From Dactylorhiza incarnata (Eukaryota > Streptophyta > Magnoliopsida > Asparagales > Orchidaceae): a stretch of 64,000 bases of DNA. A program made the translations under genes and the position numbers. Positions 22,240 through 34,138 of the stretch are shown here, one piece after another (position 1 is the stretch's first letter; the number at the start of each line of letters is the position of its first letter). The notes beneath the pieces are model-generated. The model searched no databases and was not told the DNA's origin. It saw only the letters and a program-made list of their open reading frames with translations. The stretch covers positions 11,426,001 to 11,490,000 of the forward strand of contig JAWHQI010000060.1 of NCBI GenBank assembly GCA_033032865.1, given 5' to 3'.

Positions 22240-23526
22240 GTTCCTCCCACTGGTCAACAACAGCTCAACAGGCTTTTCAGGCACTAGAGGAGGCCCTGTC
22301 ATTTGCACGAGTCCTCGCTTACACGACTTCCAGTGAGATTTGAGGTGGAGTGCGATGTTTCGGGGTGTGACATTGGAGAAATTCTTAGCATGAGGGCCAT
22401 CATACCTTCTATAGTTGCAAGTTGGCAACTCACTACCGAAAGCTTCCAGCGCATGAGCAGGAGAGATGAGTGACTTGTTAGAGGACATTCAACAATGGAG
22501 GTCTTATTTCTGGGGCAGGAGATTCCTCATCTATAAATCACTGCAACCTCAAGTATCTGTTGGAGCAGAAGCTCATGATAACATCACATCAGCGTTAAGT
22601 TAGTAAGTTAATAGACTTTGACTTTATAGCAAAGTACTGAGCAAGGTGTCTCAACAACGCCGCAAACACCTTATTCAGGGAGGACAAGGACCACTATGAG
22701 CTATTTGCACTCTCCAGGCCATTAATGAGCCACTTCGGCACTCTGAAATAGGAAATTGAGGGGTCCAACGTTCTGTCAAAGTTGCATGACTGATTTCAAA
22801 GAGGAGAGACTACCAGTCGTGGATGGTCACTGAAGGCCTAGTTCGTTATAAGGAAAATTTATGTCTTGCCCACTTCCCCTCTCCCCTCCATCATTCTAGC
22901 TTCAATCATAACATCACACATAGTAAGATCCAAAAAAAAAACTCTCCATTGCGTCCGCATGAATTTCTTTTGGATGGAACAAAAAGAAAAATGTAGAGAT
23001 TTGTAACGCACTGCTCCACCTGCTAGCAACACAAACCCCTTCACCCAACATGCTTACTACAACCACTCACCATTCCAACTCAGGTTTGCGCAGATATTTT
23101 TATGGATATTATTGAAAGGTTGGCCAAAATCAAAAGGGAAGACAAGATTGTATATGGTGGTGGATCGCTTCTCAAAAAGGGCGAATTGTATTCTCCTAGC
23201 ACACCCCTACGCAGCTATAGGGGTCGCCCAGGTCTTATATGAGCATATCTATAGACTGCATGGGCTACCTAAAATGATTGTGTCGAACAGGGAGAAGATT
23301 TTCACAAGTCGTTTTAGGTAGGAGCTCTTTCGACTGACAATATCCTTCCTCAACCTGACGGTAAAACAGAGGTGATCAATATGATCATTGAGATGTATCT
23401 ATGTTGCATCACATGGGAGACACCTAATGAGTTGTTCAACTGATTGTCATGGGTAAAGTACTGTTGCAATACTTCTTATCACATAATCTTGTAAACGACA
23501 CATTTAAGCTTATTTTTGGTCGTGAC
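22240..23526 (+). pseudogene. Decayed chromovirus pol: RNase H and integrase core
   Basis: With frame changes, the translation shows gypsy RNase H fragments (QAFQALEEAL at about 22260, NLKYLLEQ at about 22545, KDHYELFALSRPL at about 22690). An integrase core follows at 23110-23520: GWPKSKGKTRL, then VVDRFSKRAN, RLHGLPKMIVSNREKIF and DGKTEVINM. In the second catalytic position the sequence is SNRE instead of the usual SDRD. Many stops make this a dead copy. The coding sequence is cut at 23526 by a hAT element and resumes at about 26879. Confidence 0.75.
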
Positions 23527-23984
23527 TAGAGCTGTCACTTAAAACTGGGAAACGTAAACAGAACCAAAACCAAACTGAAACCGCATAGAACAGAACCGAA
23601 CCGCTAGTGAATTATTTTGAATAAAATGGTTCGGGTTTGAATCCTTTATATTATTACCCGGAGCATAACCAAAACAACAACCAACAAGTTCTGAATGGTT
23701 CCAAAATTTTAGATTTGATCTGAATTGGGCCGAATCAGAACCAAATTATAGAACAATAACTCATTTTAATTTATATATATGTACTATTTATAAAGAAAAA
23801 TAAAAGAAAAACAGTTTAACTATGTACTATATCAATTTAATTTAGGCTCAATTTGGGGGAGCTTTTTTACTCCATTCTGATGTGAAGGCAATGTAGTTAT
23901 TTAGTTCGTAGTGTTTGATAACACAATGAAGAAAAAACTTCATGTATCATCTCTAGATCGAGCCTCTTTCGTTTTCCCGTCACT

Positions 23985-24185
23985 AGTTCAAAGACCTCGA
24001 TCTCAGACTTCCGCATGTCTTCTTCCTCCCCGTCGATGTCTCATCCCTGTTCCGACGATCTTCCTCAACGTCGAGCATCATTTTCCTCGTCGTTCTACTT
24101 TCTAGAGGAATCTTGGGTAATCTTCCCCACCCATGACTTCCCACTCCAATTAATCTTCACAAATTTGTAAGCATACTCCTCTCGT
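23985..24185 (+). repeat. Direct repeat left of the nested hAT
   Basis: About 190 bp that reappears, diverged, at 26197-26390 on the other side of the nested element. The shared landmarks are AAAGACCTCGATCTCA and CAATTAATCTT. Confidence 0.65.
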
Positions 24186-24783
24186 TTTAAGGCATAGTGA
24201 AATCCTTGTTAGGGGTGAGGAGCAATAATTGAAAACCAACAAAACTGACCGGACTGACCGAACAACGCCGATTTTGAAAACGAACTGGCCGGTCCGGTGT
24301 CGGTTCGGTTTGGAGAAAGTGAAAATCGAATAAATATCGGTTCGGGTCGGTTTCCAAGTTCTAGAAGTCAATTAAACCGAACCAAGATTAAAAAGGCAAC
24401 TTATAATCCTCATTCCACACCTCATAACTCACAAGTTCCTACTCTACGCAGTCAGTCAATCACTCACGACTCACGCTGCGCTCGACCCTCAGGGCTCTGG
24501 ACGAGACATAAAACATAAATCCCGATATAGCCATATAGGAAAAAGAGAATATGCAGAAATCAGAATAGAGCTAAACCAAGAAAACCCCAAAACATAAATC
24601 TCGATTCTCTTTTTCTTGCCTGCTCGAGATTCTGGTCGTATCGGAAAAGGAGAATGATTCCAACTTGCTTGTCTGTTCGAAGCTTTTTTGACGACCACGA
24701 CGTACTTGCCACTTCATTCACCAAAAACAGAGCCAAGAGGAGGTGGACTGAGTACCGTGCCTTCTTAGAAGGTACTGCCAGTG

Positions 24784-24785
24784 CC

Positions 24786-24816
<31 letters not shown>

Positions 24817-24831
24817 ACCCCCCCCCCCTTT
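24784..24831. repeat. Poly-C and CA microsatellite
   Basis: A run of C, then (CA)n, then a second run of C. Confidence 0.9.
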
Positions 24832-25023
24832 TCTTTTTCTGTCAATGCAGTAGGAAACATACCAAACAAGTAAAGAGGAGTTATGTTTGTTTAATCATTT
24901 TCATGATCATGATGGTTATGTTGTTTATTTTCATATCAAAATGTTTGTTTTGCTTCGTATTCTAAAATTAATGTTGTTTTTCAATTTTAATATAATCTTG
25001 AAACTATATTTGTTGTTTATGTA

Positions 25024-25520
25024 GATGACATCTTCAAAACAAAATAAAGGAAAATAAGTGCTATTGGAAGTCCTAGAAGAAAATAAGGCAAAATTTGCCT
25101 TATAGCGTCTTACGAGGAGGATGTATCACAAAATGTGTCCAAGAAACAAAAAATTGAGGACCCTAAAACTAAGCCCGAAGGAGCTAATTCTAGAAATAAA
25201 TATACAGTATGAGAGTGGTTTAATAAGTTTAAGGATGATGAAGGAAAAGATAAAACTAAATGTAAATATTGTAGTAAGGCATATGGAGCAGATCCGAAGA
25301 AGAATGACACTAGTGCTCTAAGGACACACATGATAACTTGTGACGATTCAGGAAAATAAAGAGCAAACAAAAAATGTTATCTTTCACCCAAAACAAGGAG
25401 AATGGTGCATCCATTAGATTTATTGAACAAAATGTAAATTTTTTTTTGGCTAAAATGATAATAATGGATGAGTTGTCATTTAAATTTATTGAACATAAAG
25501 GATATTATTCCAATCAATAA
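25024..25520 (+). pseudogene. hAT transposase N-terminus with BED zinc finger
   Basis: After an ATG at 25024 and several stops, the translation gives a BED-type zinc finger at about 25215-25350 (WFNKFKDDEGKDKTKCKYC, then ALRTHMITC). Its zinc ligands are C-X2-C and H-X4-C. A short MDELSFKFIEHKG stretch follows at about 25467, matching the region after the finger in plant hAT transposases. The catalytic domain and dimerisation region are missing. The protein would have bound the element ends. Confidence 0.7.
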
Positions 25521-26878
25521 GAACCGAGATTTAATGTGCATTCTCACACTACTCTTATTAATTATTTGTAATGAAGATGTTTTAAATAAAATAAAGTTTT
25601 TAGAATGAAAAAGTGTGAAAGAGGAAGATTTAAGTCATAACAATAAATCAAAATTTATGATACCTTAGCCTTCTCATCCATGGAAGCATCACAAATTACC
25701 AGCCATCAATATATTTTTAATATTTTTATATATTCTGAAATATTAACTTCAGATAAATAATTGCTCAAGCATGGGATGTTATTATGAGTTTTTTTTACAA
25801 GCTAGAGAAGTCTTTCTGAGTTCTGTCTCTGTAGAAACTTATGCAGATTTATTATCGGGATAATAATCTTCACATTGTTTTAAATGATTAGTATCACCGG
25901 AACATGTGGCAGTTGGTCTGCTTCATTTTTATTTCATATTTGATCGTACCTTGTTCAAAAAACTCCACCCGATCGGTGGGAGAAATCGAGCTACAAAAAA
26001 TCGAAATCGAACCGCCAAAACTGATCAAAAATCAAACCGACTATGAATCAAACAAATTGGGTTCAGTTCGGGTCGGTTTAGATCTACCTAAAACCGAAGG
26101 TTGTCGGTTTGGTTTTGTTTGGGTCCAAACAGACCAAAACCGAACCGCTCACACCCTTAATCCTCATCGATGACACCTATCCTCCAAGTGAAAGACCTCG
26201 ATCTCAAACTATCACAGACATTCCTCACCGATGATGTCTTATCCTTGTTCTGGCAATCTTCCCCAGCAGCGAGGACATGCTCCTCTTCGTTATGCTTCCC
26301 AGACGAATCTTGTGGTAATCTTCCTCGCCCACAACTTCCCTCTTTCAATTAATCTTAACAGATCTGTAAGCATGCCCTCCTCCCCTGCATCCAATTTGAT
26401 GCATTGCGTTGTGATTATCTACCTCATGAATATGAATTGATATCTGTTTTTTATTATTTTTTCTTTGAATAATGTTAAACATGTTCCTTCTTTTCTTTTC
26501 AATTAATGATCTTAATTATTAATGTGTAGTGTTCAAAATGATTAATATATTGTAGAAGACATAAGTTGGTATGCGATTTAACTATGTCTCGAGTAATGTT
26601 GATTCATTAGGAATATGAATTGAACCAAAACTGCATAAAACTGAACCAACACCGCATAGAACCAGACCGAACCGGTAGTGAATATTTTAGTTTTGTTTCT
26701 CGTTGAACCAAAGCCGGAACTGTAGACACAATGACTCCAAATCATTATGCTGGAATCGGAATCAAAACCAGCCAAACCAAATAAACTTTTGGTTCTAATT
26801 TGAAGCATTGTTACCTTGATGGCTTTTGGTTTTAATGGAACCAGATCGAACCGGAACCTTGACAGCTCTAGTCGTGAG

Positions 26879-27480
26879 TCGTGACCCCCGCACCTTCTAT
26901 CCCACATCCAAAGATAGTGACATTGGACGAAGTAGAACTAGCCCTGCAAAAGTGTAATCACATTTTGAGTAGCAGTGGCTTCCATTTAATTCAATTCTAG
27001 GAATGGATGAAGAGATACTATGATAAGCACCATTGTGAGGTACAGTTCAAGGAAGGTGACTGGGTCTAGCTCAAGATCAAAACCCACGGTCAACTCAACC
27101 TATCCAACAAGGCAACTCATAAACACTATAGTAAATTTTATGGGCCATTTAAGGTACTCAGTAAGGTGGACGAGGTAGCATATCATCTGGAACTTCCCTC
27201 GGAACCCAAGTTTCATTTATCTTTCATGTGTAACAATTGAAGGGCGAACTTCCACTCTGCATCATTGCATTACCACAAATTGTCGAAGGCAGTACTGTTC
27301 TGATCCCAATCAAGGCCCAGTAAGAGTGTTCCAACGTCAGTCACGTCACACAACTGAGTCGGGGGATCAGGGAGATTCTGATTCAGTGGAAGGATTCATC
27401 GAACCTTAAGGCCACGTGGGAAGCATTACACACTTTCGCAAGGCCTACCCCTCCTTTGAGCTTGAGGACAAACTCATTTT
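26879..27480 (+). pseudogene. Decayed chromovirus integrase C-terminus and chromodomain end
   Basis: Continues the pol remnant after the hAT insertion. With frame changes it shows YYDKHHCEVQFKEGDWV, then HYSKFYGPFKVLSKVDEVAY and LELPSEPKFHLSF. The end of a chromodomain follows (FRKAYPSFELEDKLI at about 27435-27480). Confidence 0.72.
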
Positions 27481-27606
27481 GAAATAAGGGAGAGTGTTAC
27501 AAACGCGTTCTGGGGATATAAATTTGAGATTTATTTCTACAAGGCCCCCCTCCTTTGAGCTTGAGGACAAACTGAATTTGGAATAGGGGAGAGTGTTACA
27601 AACGCT
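27450..27606 (+). repeat. Tandem duplication of about 99 bp at the pol end / LTR start
   Basis: CTCCTTTGAGCTTGAGGAC through TGTTACAAACGC occurs at 27451 and again at 27550. Two candidate LTR starts result, at 27495 and 27594. Confidence 0.85.
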
Positions 27607-27956
27607 TGGAGCCGGAACAGAAAACTTGAGATTATTCTTTTGCAATTTTATTAACATATTTTCAGATTTATTTCAATACTTAATGTGGACCATTTTGAAC
27701 CATGGGTCTAAATACTCATGAGATGAAATATTGAAGCATGCAAGTTTTACAATAATACTCCTCTCTCTAGACCATTGACCCCCTTTCTCTCTCTCTCTCT
27801 CTCTCTCACTCTCTCGCTCTCTCACTCTCTCTATATAGGTTTCCATCATAGGCCGCCAACAGGATCACCGAGGAAGTAAAAGGAAGAAGCGCACTTTCGA
27901 CTATGATTTGATCCACCCCCAACCCGTGACGAGATCCATTTTAAGGGCTTCTAACA
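27594..27956 (+). repeat. 3' LTR of the decayed chromovirus
   Basis: TGTTACAAACGC...CTTCTAACA directly after the chromodomain end. It contains a (CT)n microsatellite (27786-27831) just before a TATATAGG box (27832). I did not find the 5' LTR in the window. Confidence 0.6.
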
Positions 27957-29505
27957 GTCGTTGAGATCAGACATTCAAAACCCGTCACATTATTCGAAAA
28001 TGCACATCATATAATCATTTTTTTTATTGTTATGTTTCTAAAAGGTAATAATTAACCGCACTTTGATCACGCCACAAAAAAAACCATGTATATTTTTGAA
28101 CGGGGTCCCAGGGTTTGGCTAACCAATAGCCTCATCATTTCCGGTTTCCCCAACTCGCCCCTCTCCCCATGGTCTTTCAATGATTCACCGTTCGCCACCA
28201 TCATTATCCCCTAGCTTGCTCTCTCCAGAAGGTATCTAGACACCTCGTACATGGGCAATTTGATTTTTTTTGGAGGGGGGATGGGAAGCTTTGTGTTGTG
28301 GAAGACAAAGAGGAAGGGGTTCAACAAGGTATACAATGATTTCTCTACTTCATCGCTCGCCGTGCTGACTACGAAGACAAGAAGGCTAGTTAATTTGCCC
28401 AATCAGCATCTCTATCACTCTCATGAATTCCCTTGAAATAAACTATCATTTTCATCTCAGATTGTGCTATTTTTATTTGTTTAATAACCTATTCCCGCCC
28501 AAATTAGCCTCAAGAATCAATAATTCTAGTATTTTCGCATCGGGCCTAATTCTTGCTGAATTTTAACCAAAAAAATTTGTCTGCTGAAGTCAAGTTTGAA
28601 TATGCTGGAATTATTTAAAAAATGTGTTCTATTCTGAAAAATGTTCTTTTAATTTTAATTATTGGAGAACGTTTGTGGATTTTCTTTTAGTTTGCTTATG
28701 TTTGAAAGATAGAGGAGTTTAGGTTTCATTCCAGAGAGCCGCATCATGCTGGTTTCATCTATATAAGCATGTATCCCTACACTGAATGGTCAGGCATTTC
28801 ATTCAGCCTTGGGTTTTTTCTTCTTTGGTTTGCGGATAACAATATTGTTTGTAGATTAACGAAAAAGTATAGATATCCATTTTTAATGTGATGATAACAA
28901 TTGTCGTCTAAAATTGGCATATGCAGTCCTTATTAGTATAATAAGAAGGAAAATCAGTCACTGAAACACAATGCTGGTTTGGTTGTTTACAGATAACATC
29001 ACTTCTGAGAATTTCAAAAGTGTTTGTAAAGTTTTAAATTCATGTTAATCTCTAACTAAATCAAACCAAATGACATAATCCAGTTAACTCATCTTTTAAA
29101 ACATTTTCATAACTGGAAGCAACCAAATGATTCTTACTATGCAGATTCATACAACTAAAAATCCTTTCAAAATGATAAGGGCTAGAAAAAATGGCACATT
29201 GCATTAATACATGTAATCCACGACGACCATTTTGCAGGACATTTACATTGATATTCAACTCTTAGCGTTCATAAAAAGCACTTTAATACTTGATTTCATT
29301 CGACGGAATTAATGGGAAATGGAAGATATTTTAACTCATTAGTATATTTTTAATGTTCGGCTTAATCTAACCAATAAGAAGAGAAATTTGCCAAGGAAAT
29401 AGAAATTTGTGCATATCCCTATTTTATAATTGGTTAGCTAATCCCAATTCAAACCTAAAGGAGTTGCCTCTCATCCTCTCAGTATTACTCTCATTGGCCC
29501 CTATT
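27957..29505. other. No recognisable gene
   Basis: AT-rich sequence with short frames only (28251-28436 and 29061-29258 are not recognisable). Confidence 0.5.
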
Positions 29506-29510
29506 CATTA

Positions 29511-29959
29511 TGTTACCGATCTCGGAGCGGAGGATCCACCATGGCAGGTGTACACGCGGAGGGGACGCGAGGCGTGTGAGACGAATGGTTCGGCGGAGAA
29601 CGAAGGAACCGGACTTACGGTTTAATTTAATTGCGGTGTGCGGTTATCAAGTTATGTTTATGTTTTAGGGTTTGTTTGGGCCCTCACTATATGAGGGGAA
29701 CTCCTTGTATGTTTTGTTTTTCATCTTTGGATCATCTATCTTAGGAGGGGCTGCTCCCCTTGTCTTCCTTCTTCCTCTATTCCTCTCTCCCTCTCTTTCT
29801 CCCGTTCGGAATCCGCTCGCTGTCACCGCCGCTGTCGCCCAGCGTCAGTTCGAGCGTTAGCCAGCTGCTGTCGCCGCCACTGTCGCCCAGCGTCAGTTCG
29901 AGCGTTAGCCAGCTGCTGTCGCCGCGCCTATCAGCCAGCCGATACCCTAGGCGGTATCA
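29511..29959 (+). repeat. 5' LTR of the Reina-like element
   Basis: Starts TGTTACCGATCTCGG and ends GGTATCA. CCCTCA-CTATA-TGAGGG (29679-29695 region) is a perfect inverted repeat over the TATA-like core. A unit of about 50 bp (CCAGCGTCAGTTCGAGCG core) is present twice. Confidence 0.93.
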
Positions 29960-30022
29960 ATTTGGTCCGACCTCGCCGTCCCGCCCGCCTTCGCGCCGCC
30001 GGTCGCCGTGCCCTCTGCTACC

Positions 30023-33000
30023 ATGGCCCCCAACACCCGCTCGCAGGACAACCTTGATGACACCGACGCTACCCGGAGCCGTCTCGACCGCCATGACGAG
30101 CGCCTCGACGCCTTCAAATCCGCCCTCGACTCTCAGAAGTCCTCCATCGACAACATCGCCGCCGGCCAAGCCCTCTTACTCAGCCGCCTCGACGCCTTAG
30201 CCGCGCTACCCCATTTTTCCGGCCCGTCAGGTTCGGCGTCCCCTCACGATGCCGCCTCCATTCTGGGCATGTCGCCGCCGCTCTACACTCCCGCACCGGC
30301 CATCGCCGATACCCCCGCCGGCCGCCCGCCCCTCGCCCTCGATATTCCCTCCTTCTCCGGGGTGGATCCGTTAGGGTGGGTGGCTAGAGCTGAACAGTTT
30401 TTCGACCTCAACAACACCCCGCTGGGGGACAGGGTGAGCACCGCCATCGTCGGTCTGGACGGATCCGCACTGCATTGGGCGCGTTGGCTCCGCCAAGTGC
30501 AGCCCCTTATTTCCTGGACCGAGTTCAAACAAGAAATGGTCAGCCGCTATGACTCCCGTTACACTGGATCCGCGGTGGAGCGCCTTTGTACAACACGCCA
30601 AACGTCCTCTGTCGACAGTTACATTGATGAGTTCATCGCTCTCGCCACACAGGTTCTGGGCCTGCCGCCCGATCACTACCTGGGGTTTTTCCTTCAAGGC
30701 CTCTTGCCCAACATACGCTCCCGCATCCGGACACATCACCCTCGGACAGTCTCCGACGCCTTGGAGTTAGCCCGTGCGGTTGAAGCCGATTTGGGCACCC
30801 GTCCGTGGACGGGCGGGGGCCACCCTCCTACTCGTCCTCCTGCGCATCGGGAAGTGCAACCTCGGCTACCTCCGGCGGACGGCCACCGTCCGCCGCGACC
30901 GGACAACCCCCACCGTCTCTCCAACAATGACTACAATGAACTCCATCGAAAAGGCCTGTGTTTCCGATGTCGACAGTCGTACTCTCCTCACCACGTGTGC
31001 ACAGTCAAGGAATTCCACGCAATTATTGGGGATGGCGACCTCGATAGTCCCGAGTTGGGAAGCGACGAGTTCGACCCTCCGACGGATACACCTCCGGGGG
31101 AGACGGAGGGGGCACCCCTCAATGTTCTGGACCATCCATTTTACTCCGCGGGGGGCCTCACCGGACCGCAGACGATGAAACTCGCGGGGGAAATTCGGGG
31201 TCGTCCCGTCATCATCATGATTGATAGTGGAGCTAGTCATAATTTCCTCTCGGCCACGGTGGCGCGTGACCTCGACCTCCTCATCACGCCCTCCCCCACA
31301 TTTTCGGTGTGTTTGGGGGATGGCCGCCGCCGACAGACGCTGGGTCAGTGTTCGGACGTCTCTCTTTCCCTCGGCTCGGGCACTTTCACGGCGGACTTCT
31401 ACATGTTCGACCTGGGCGGCATCGACGCGATCTTGGGCGTCGCATGGCTTCAGACGTTAGGGGATGTCCGGGTGAATTGGGCCAGCCGTACGATGGTGTT
31501 CCAACACCAGGGCCGCCCTTGTCGCTTGGTGGGCGACTCGACTCTCCTCCGTTCACCGATTTCATGCCGAGCTCTCAACCGCGTCACGGACGTGGACTTC
31601 TCCGCGTGCTTATGGGTTGTGGAGGCCACCCAGCCGGACAGCTTGCCTGTGGCACCCGCGGTTCAGCTTCTCCTGGACGAGTTCGCGGACATCTTCGCAC
31701 CGCCCCGGGGCCTTCCGCCGGCACGCCCGACTGACCATGCGATCGTGCTCCAACCGGGAGCGGCCGCAGTCTCGGTGCGCCCCTACCGTTACGGCCACGC
31801 ACAGAAAGATGAGATGGAGCGTTTGGTTCGTGAAATGCTGTTAGGCGGCCTCATCCGCCCAAGTGCCAGCCCGTTCTCTAGCCCGGTCCTCCTCGTTCGC
31901 AAGAAGGACGGGAGTTGGCGGTTCTGCGTTGATTACCGGGACCTCAACAAAGTCACCGTTCCGGATAAATATCCAACTCCTGTCATCCAAGAACTCCTCG
32001 ATGAGCTCCACGGCACCGTCTACTTCACCAAACTGGATCTCCAGGCCGGTTACCATCAAATCCGGGTCCGTCCCGAGGACGTTCCGAAGACGGCGTTTCG
32101 AACACACGACGGGCACTTCGAGTTCCTGGTCATGCCGTTCGGCCTCACCAATGCGCCGGCCACATTTCAGGCCACCATGAATGATATTTTCCGGCCGGCC
32201 CTCCGTAAGCATATTCTCGTCTTTTTTGATGATATTTTGGTATTCAGTCGCTCTTGGCAGGATCATATACAGCACCTTCGTGAGGCGTTCGTGACCCTCC
32301 GTCAGCACAGCCTAGTGGTCAATCGCAAAAAGTGTTCTTTCGGCGCCACCAAAGTCAGCTGCCTCGGCCACACCATCTCGGCCGACGGCGTCGCCATGGA
32401 GGAAGATAAAATTCAGGCGGTCCTCCATTGGCCCACGCCCTCCTCCCTCCGCGACGTGCGGGCATTTTTGGGGCTGACCGGCTACTACCGGAGGTTCATC
32501 CAGAACTATGGGAGTTTGGCGCGCCCTCTCACCCAATTGTTGAAGCTCTCGGAGGAGGGCCCGTTTTCGTGGCCACCGACGGCCATGGCCGCGTTCGCCG
32601 CTCTCCAGGCGGCCCTCGTCCAAGGACCGGTATTGGCGATGCCGGATTTTCAGAAACCGTTCGTAGTGGAATGCGACGCCTCAGGGACGGGCGTGGGAGC
32701 GGTGCTGATGCAGATGGGACGGCCGGTGGCCTACTACAGCCGCGTTTTCTCGGCCTCGGTGCGGAGCCGCTCGGCCTACGAGAACGAACTTATGGCATTG
32801 GTCCTCGCGGTCCAACACTGGCGGCCGTACCTCTTGGGACGACATTTTGTGGTTCGCACGGACCACCACAGCCTTCGCTATTTGTTACAGCAAAAAATAG
32901 CGACGCCGGTGCAACAACTCTGGGTGGCCAAATTACTGGGGTACGATTTCACTATCGAGTTCCGTCCCGGCAAGACGAACCGCGCGGCAGACGCATTATC

Positions 33001-34138
33001 CCGTCACCCCCAGGCAACCGAACTCACGGCCCTGTCACGACCCGTATGGGAAGACGCCGCAACCCTTCAGCGGGAGGCAGAACAAGACCCGTACTTGGCA
33101 GCGATACGGACGGCCCTTCTCGCCAACCCGACTGCACACCCACCGTACTCCATGGTCGGCGGTCGCCTGTTTCATCGGGGATGCTTGGTGATTTCAGCCA
33201 CCTCCGCGTGCATACCGCGCTTGTTGGACGAGTTCCACTCCACCCCTTCCGGAGGCCATGCGGGTGCGTTCCGCACATACCGGCGCCTGGCGGCCTCTCT
33301 TTACTGGCCGCGTATGCTACAGCAGGTGAAGGCTTACGTGGCGGCCTGTTTGCCATGCCAAAAGGCCAAATACGAAGCGATGTTCCCGAGCGGCCTGTTG
33401 CAGCCCCTGCCGATTCCGGAGCGGATATGGGAGGACATTGCCATGGACTTCGTCACGCGGCTTCCCCGTTCGAATGGGTTCGACTGTGTGTTGGTGGTCG
33501 TGGACCGCCTCACGAAATACGCTCACTTCGTTCCTCTCCGCCACCCGTATACGGCGGCGACCGTCGCCGACAGCTTCATCTCCGACATCGTCCGTTTGCA
33601 TGGATTTCCCCGCTCCATTGTGAGTGACCGCGACCCCATCTTCCTCAGCAGCTTCTGGACCTCCCTATTTCGGTTGCAAGGGACGCGCCTCCGTATGAGT
33701 ACGGCGTACCATCCTCAGTCGGACGGCCAATCGGAAGTGCTGAACAGGTGTCTTGAGACGTACTTACGCTGTTTCATCGGCGAACGACCGGGTACTTGGG
33801 CCAAGTGGCTCTGCTGGGCAGAATATTCTTACAACACGGCCTATCATCATGCGACAAACACATCCCCGTTCGAAACGGTGTACGGCCGGCCTCCTCCATC
33901 CGTGCTCCGACATCTCCCCGGCGAGTGCCCTGTGGCAAGCTTGGCCGACCATCTCCACGACCGGGATATCATTCTCGACAGCCTGAAGCATCACCTTCGC
34001 CGCGCCCAAGCGAAGATGTTATCATTTGCAAACCGGAAGCGCCGGGACTTGACATTCCAAGTGGGCGAAAAGGTGTTCCTCAAACTACACCCCTACCGCC
34101 AACTGACCGTAGCACGCCGCCCGTGTCCGCGAAATTAG
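30023..34138 (+). CDS. Reina-like gag-pol polyprotein, frameshifted near the C-terminus
   Basis: About 1,371 codons from the ATG at 30023, which has a good context (ACCATGG). The in-frame GTG at 30008 is less likely. The order is as follows. Gag domain at about 110-260, then a zinc knuckle C-X2-C-X7-H-X-C (CFRCRQSYSPHHVC, about residue 318). Protease active site IMIDSGASHNFLS (about 398). RT at about 590-760 with FFDDILVFS. RNase H starting FVVECDASGTG and reaching ADALSRHP. Integrase zinc domain (HSTPSGGHAG and CLPCQKAK), and a core with VDRLTKYAHF, SDRDPIF and SDGQSEVLN. The frame ends at TAG 34136-34138, just after QLTVARRP. The integrase C-terminus continues in another frame, so a one-base change near 34115-34130 breaks the polyprotein. 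Confidence 0.92.
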   Translation: MAPNTRSQDNLDDTDATRSRLDRHDERLDAFKSALDSQKSSIDNIAAGQALLLSRLDALAALPHFSGPSGSASPHDAASILGMSPPLYTPAPAIADTPAGRPPLALDIPSFSGVDPLGWVARAEQFFDLNNTPLGDRVSTAIVGLDGSALHWARWLRQVQPLISWTEFKQEMVSRYDSRYTGSAVERLCTTRQTSSVDSYIDEFIALATQVLGLPPDHYLGFFLQGLLPNIRSRIRTHHPRTVSDALELARAVEADLGTRPWTGGGHPPTRPPAHREVQPRLPPADGHRPPRPDNPHRLSNNDYNELHRKGLCFRCRQSYSPHHVCTVKEFHAIIGDGDLDSPELGSDEFDPPTDTPPGETEGAPLNVLDHPFYSAGGLTGPQTMKLAGEIRGRPVIIMIDSGASHNFLSATVARDLDLLITPSPTFSVCLGDGRRRQTLGQCSDVSLSLGSGTFTADFYMFDLGGIDAILGVAWLQTLGDVRVNWASRTMVFQHQGRPCRLVGDSTLLRSPISCRALNRVTDVDFSACLWVVEATQPDSLPVAPAVQLLLDEFADIFAPPRGLPPARPTDHAIVLQPGAAAVSVRPYRYGHAQKDEMERLVREMLLGGLIRPSASPFSSPVLLVRKKDGSWRFCVDYRDLNKVTVPDKYPTPVIQELLDELHGTVYFTKLDLQAGYHQIRVRPEDVPKTAFRTHDGHFEFLVMPFGLTNAPATFQATMNDIFRPALRKHILVFFDDILVFSRSWQDHIQHLREAFVTLRQHSLVVNRKKCSFGATKVSCLGHTISADGVAMEEDKIQAVLHWPTPSSLRDVRAFLGLTGYYRRFIQNYGSLARPLTQLLKLSEEGPFSWPPTAMAAFAALQAALVQGPVLAMPDFQKPFVVECDASGTGVGAVLMQMGRPVAYYSRVFSASVRSRSAYENELMALVLAVQHWRPYLLGRHFVVRTDHHSLRYLLQQKIATPVQQLWVAKLLGYDFTIEFRPGKTNRAADALSRHPQATELTALSRPVWEDAATLQREAEQDPYLAAIRTALLANPTAHPPYSMVGGRLFHRGCLVISATSACIPRLLDEFHSTPSGGHAGAFRTYRRLAASLYWPRMLQQVKAYVAACLPCQKAKYEAMFPSGLLQPLPIPERIWEDIAMDFVTRLPRSNGFDCVLVVVDRLTKYAHFVPLRHPYTAATVADSFISDIVRLHGFPRSIVSDRDPIFLSSFWTSLFRLQGTRLRMSTAYHPQSDGQSEVLNRCLETYLRCFIGERPGTWAKWLCWAEYSYNTAYHHATNTSPFETVYGRPPPSVLRHLPGECPVASLADHLHDRDIILDSLKHHLRRAQAKMLSFANRKRRDLTFQVGEKVFLKLHPYRQLTVARRPCPRN

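Larger units (their letters stand above)
24210..26159 (+). mobile_element. Second hAT nested in the first
   Basis: It starts TAGGGGTGAG and ends CGCTCACACCCTTA, imperfect inverted ends of hAT type. The flanks are ATCCTTGT (24202-24209) and ATCCTCAT (26160-26167), matching at six of eight bases. Both ends are rich in GGTTCGGTT/AACCGAACC repeats. The inside holds the BED-finger remnant described separately. The boundaries are less certain than those of the outer hAT. Confidence 0.6.
23527..26870. mobile_element. hAT element inserted in the decayed chromovirus
   Basis: The ends are inverted (TAGAGCTGTCA at 23527; TGACAGCTCTA ending at 26870). They are flanked by eight-base duplications GTCGTGAC (23519-23526) and GTCGTGAG (26871-26878), one mismatch apart. 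An 8-bp duplication with a TAGAGCTGTCA-like end is typical of hAT. Subterminal regions are rich in AACCGAACCG-type motifs, including CCGCATAGAAC near 23581 and 26651. No own transposase is visible outside the nested element, so it was non-autonomous. Confidence 0.8.

Noticed and set aside
24654..24965. Frame of 103 codons crossing the poly-C tract
   Set aside because: Mostly homopolymer; no family match.
32428..33627. 399-codon frame inside the Reina-like pol
   Set aside because: Lies in another frame of a clearly coding gag-pol region; no domain seen.
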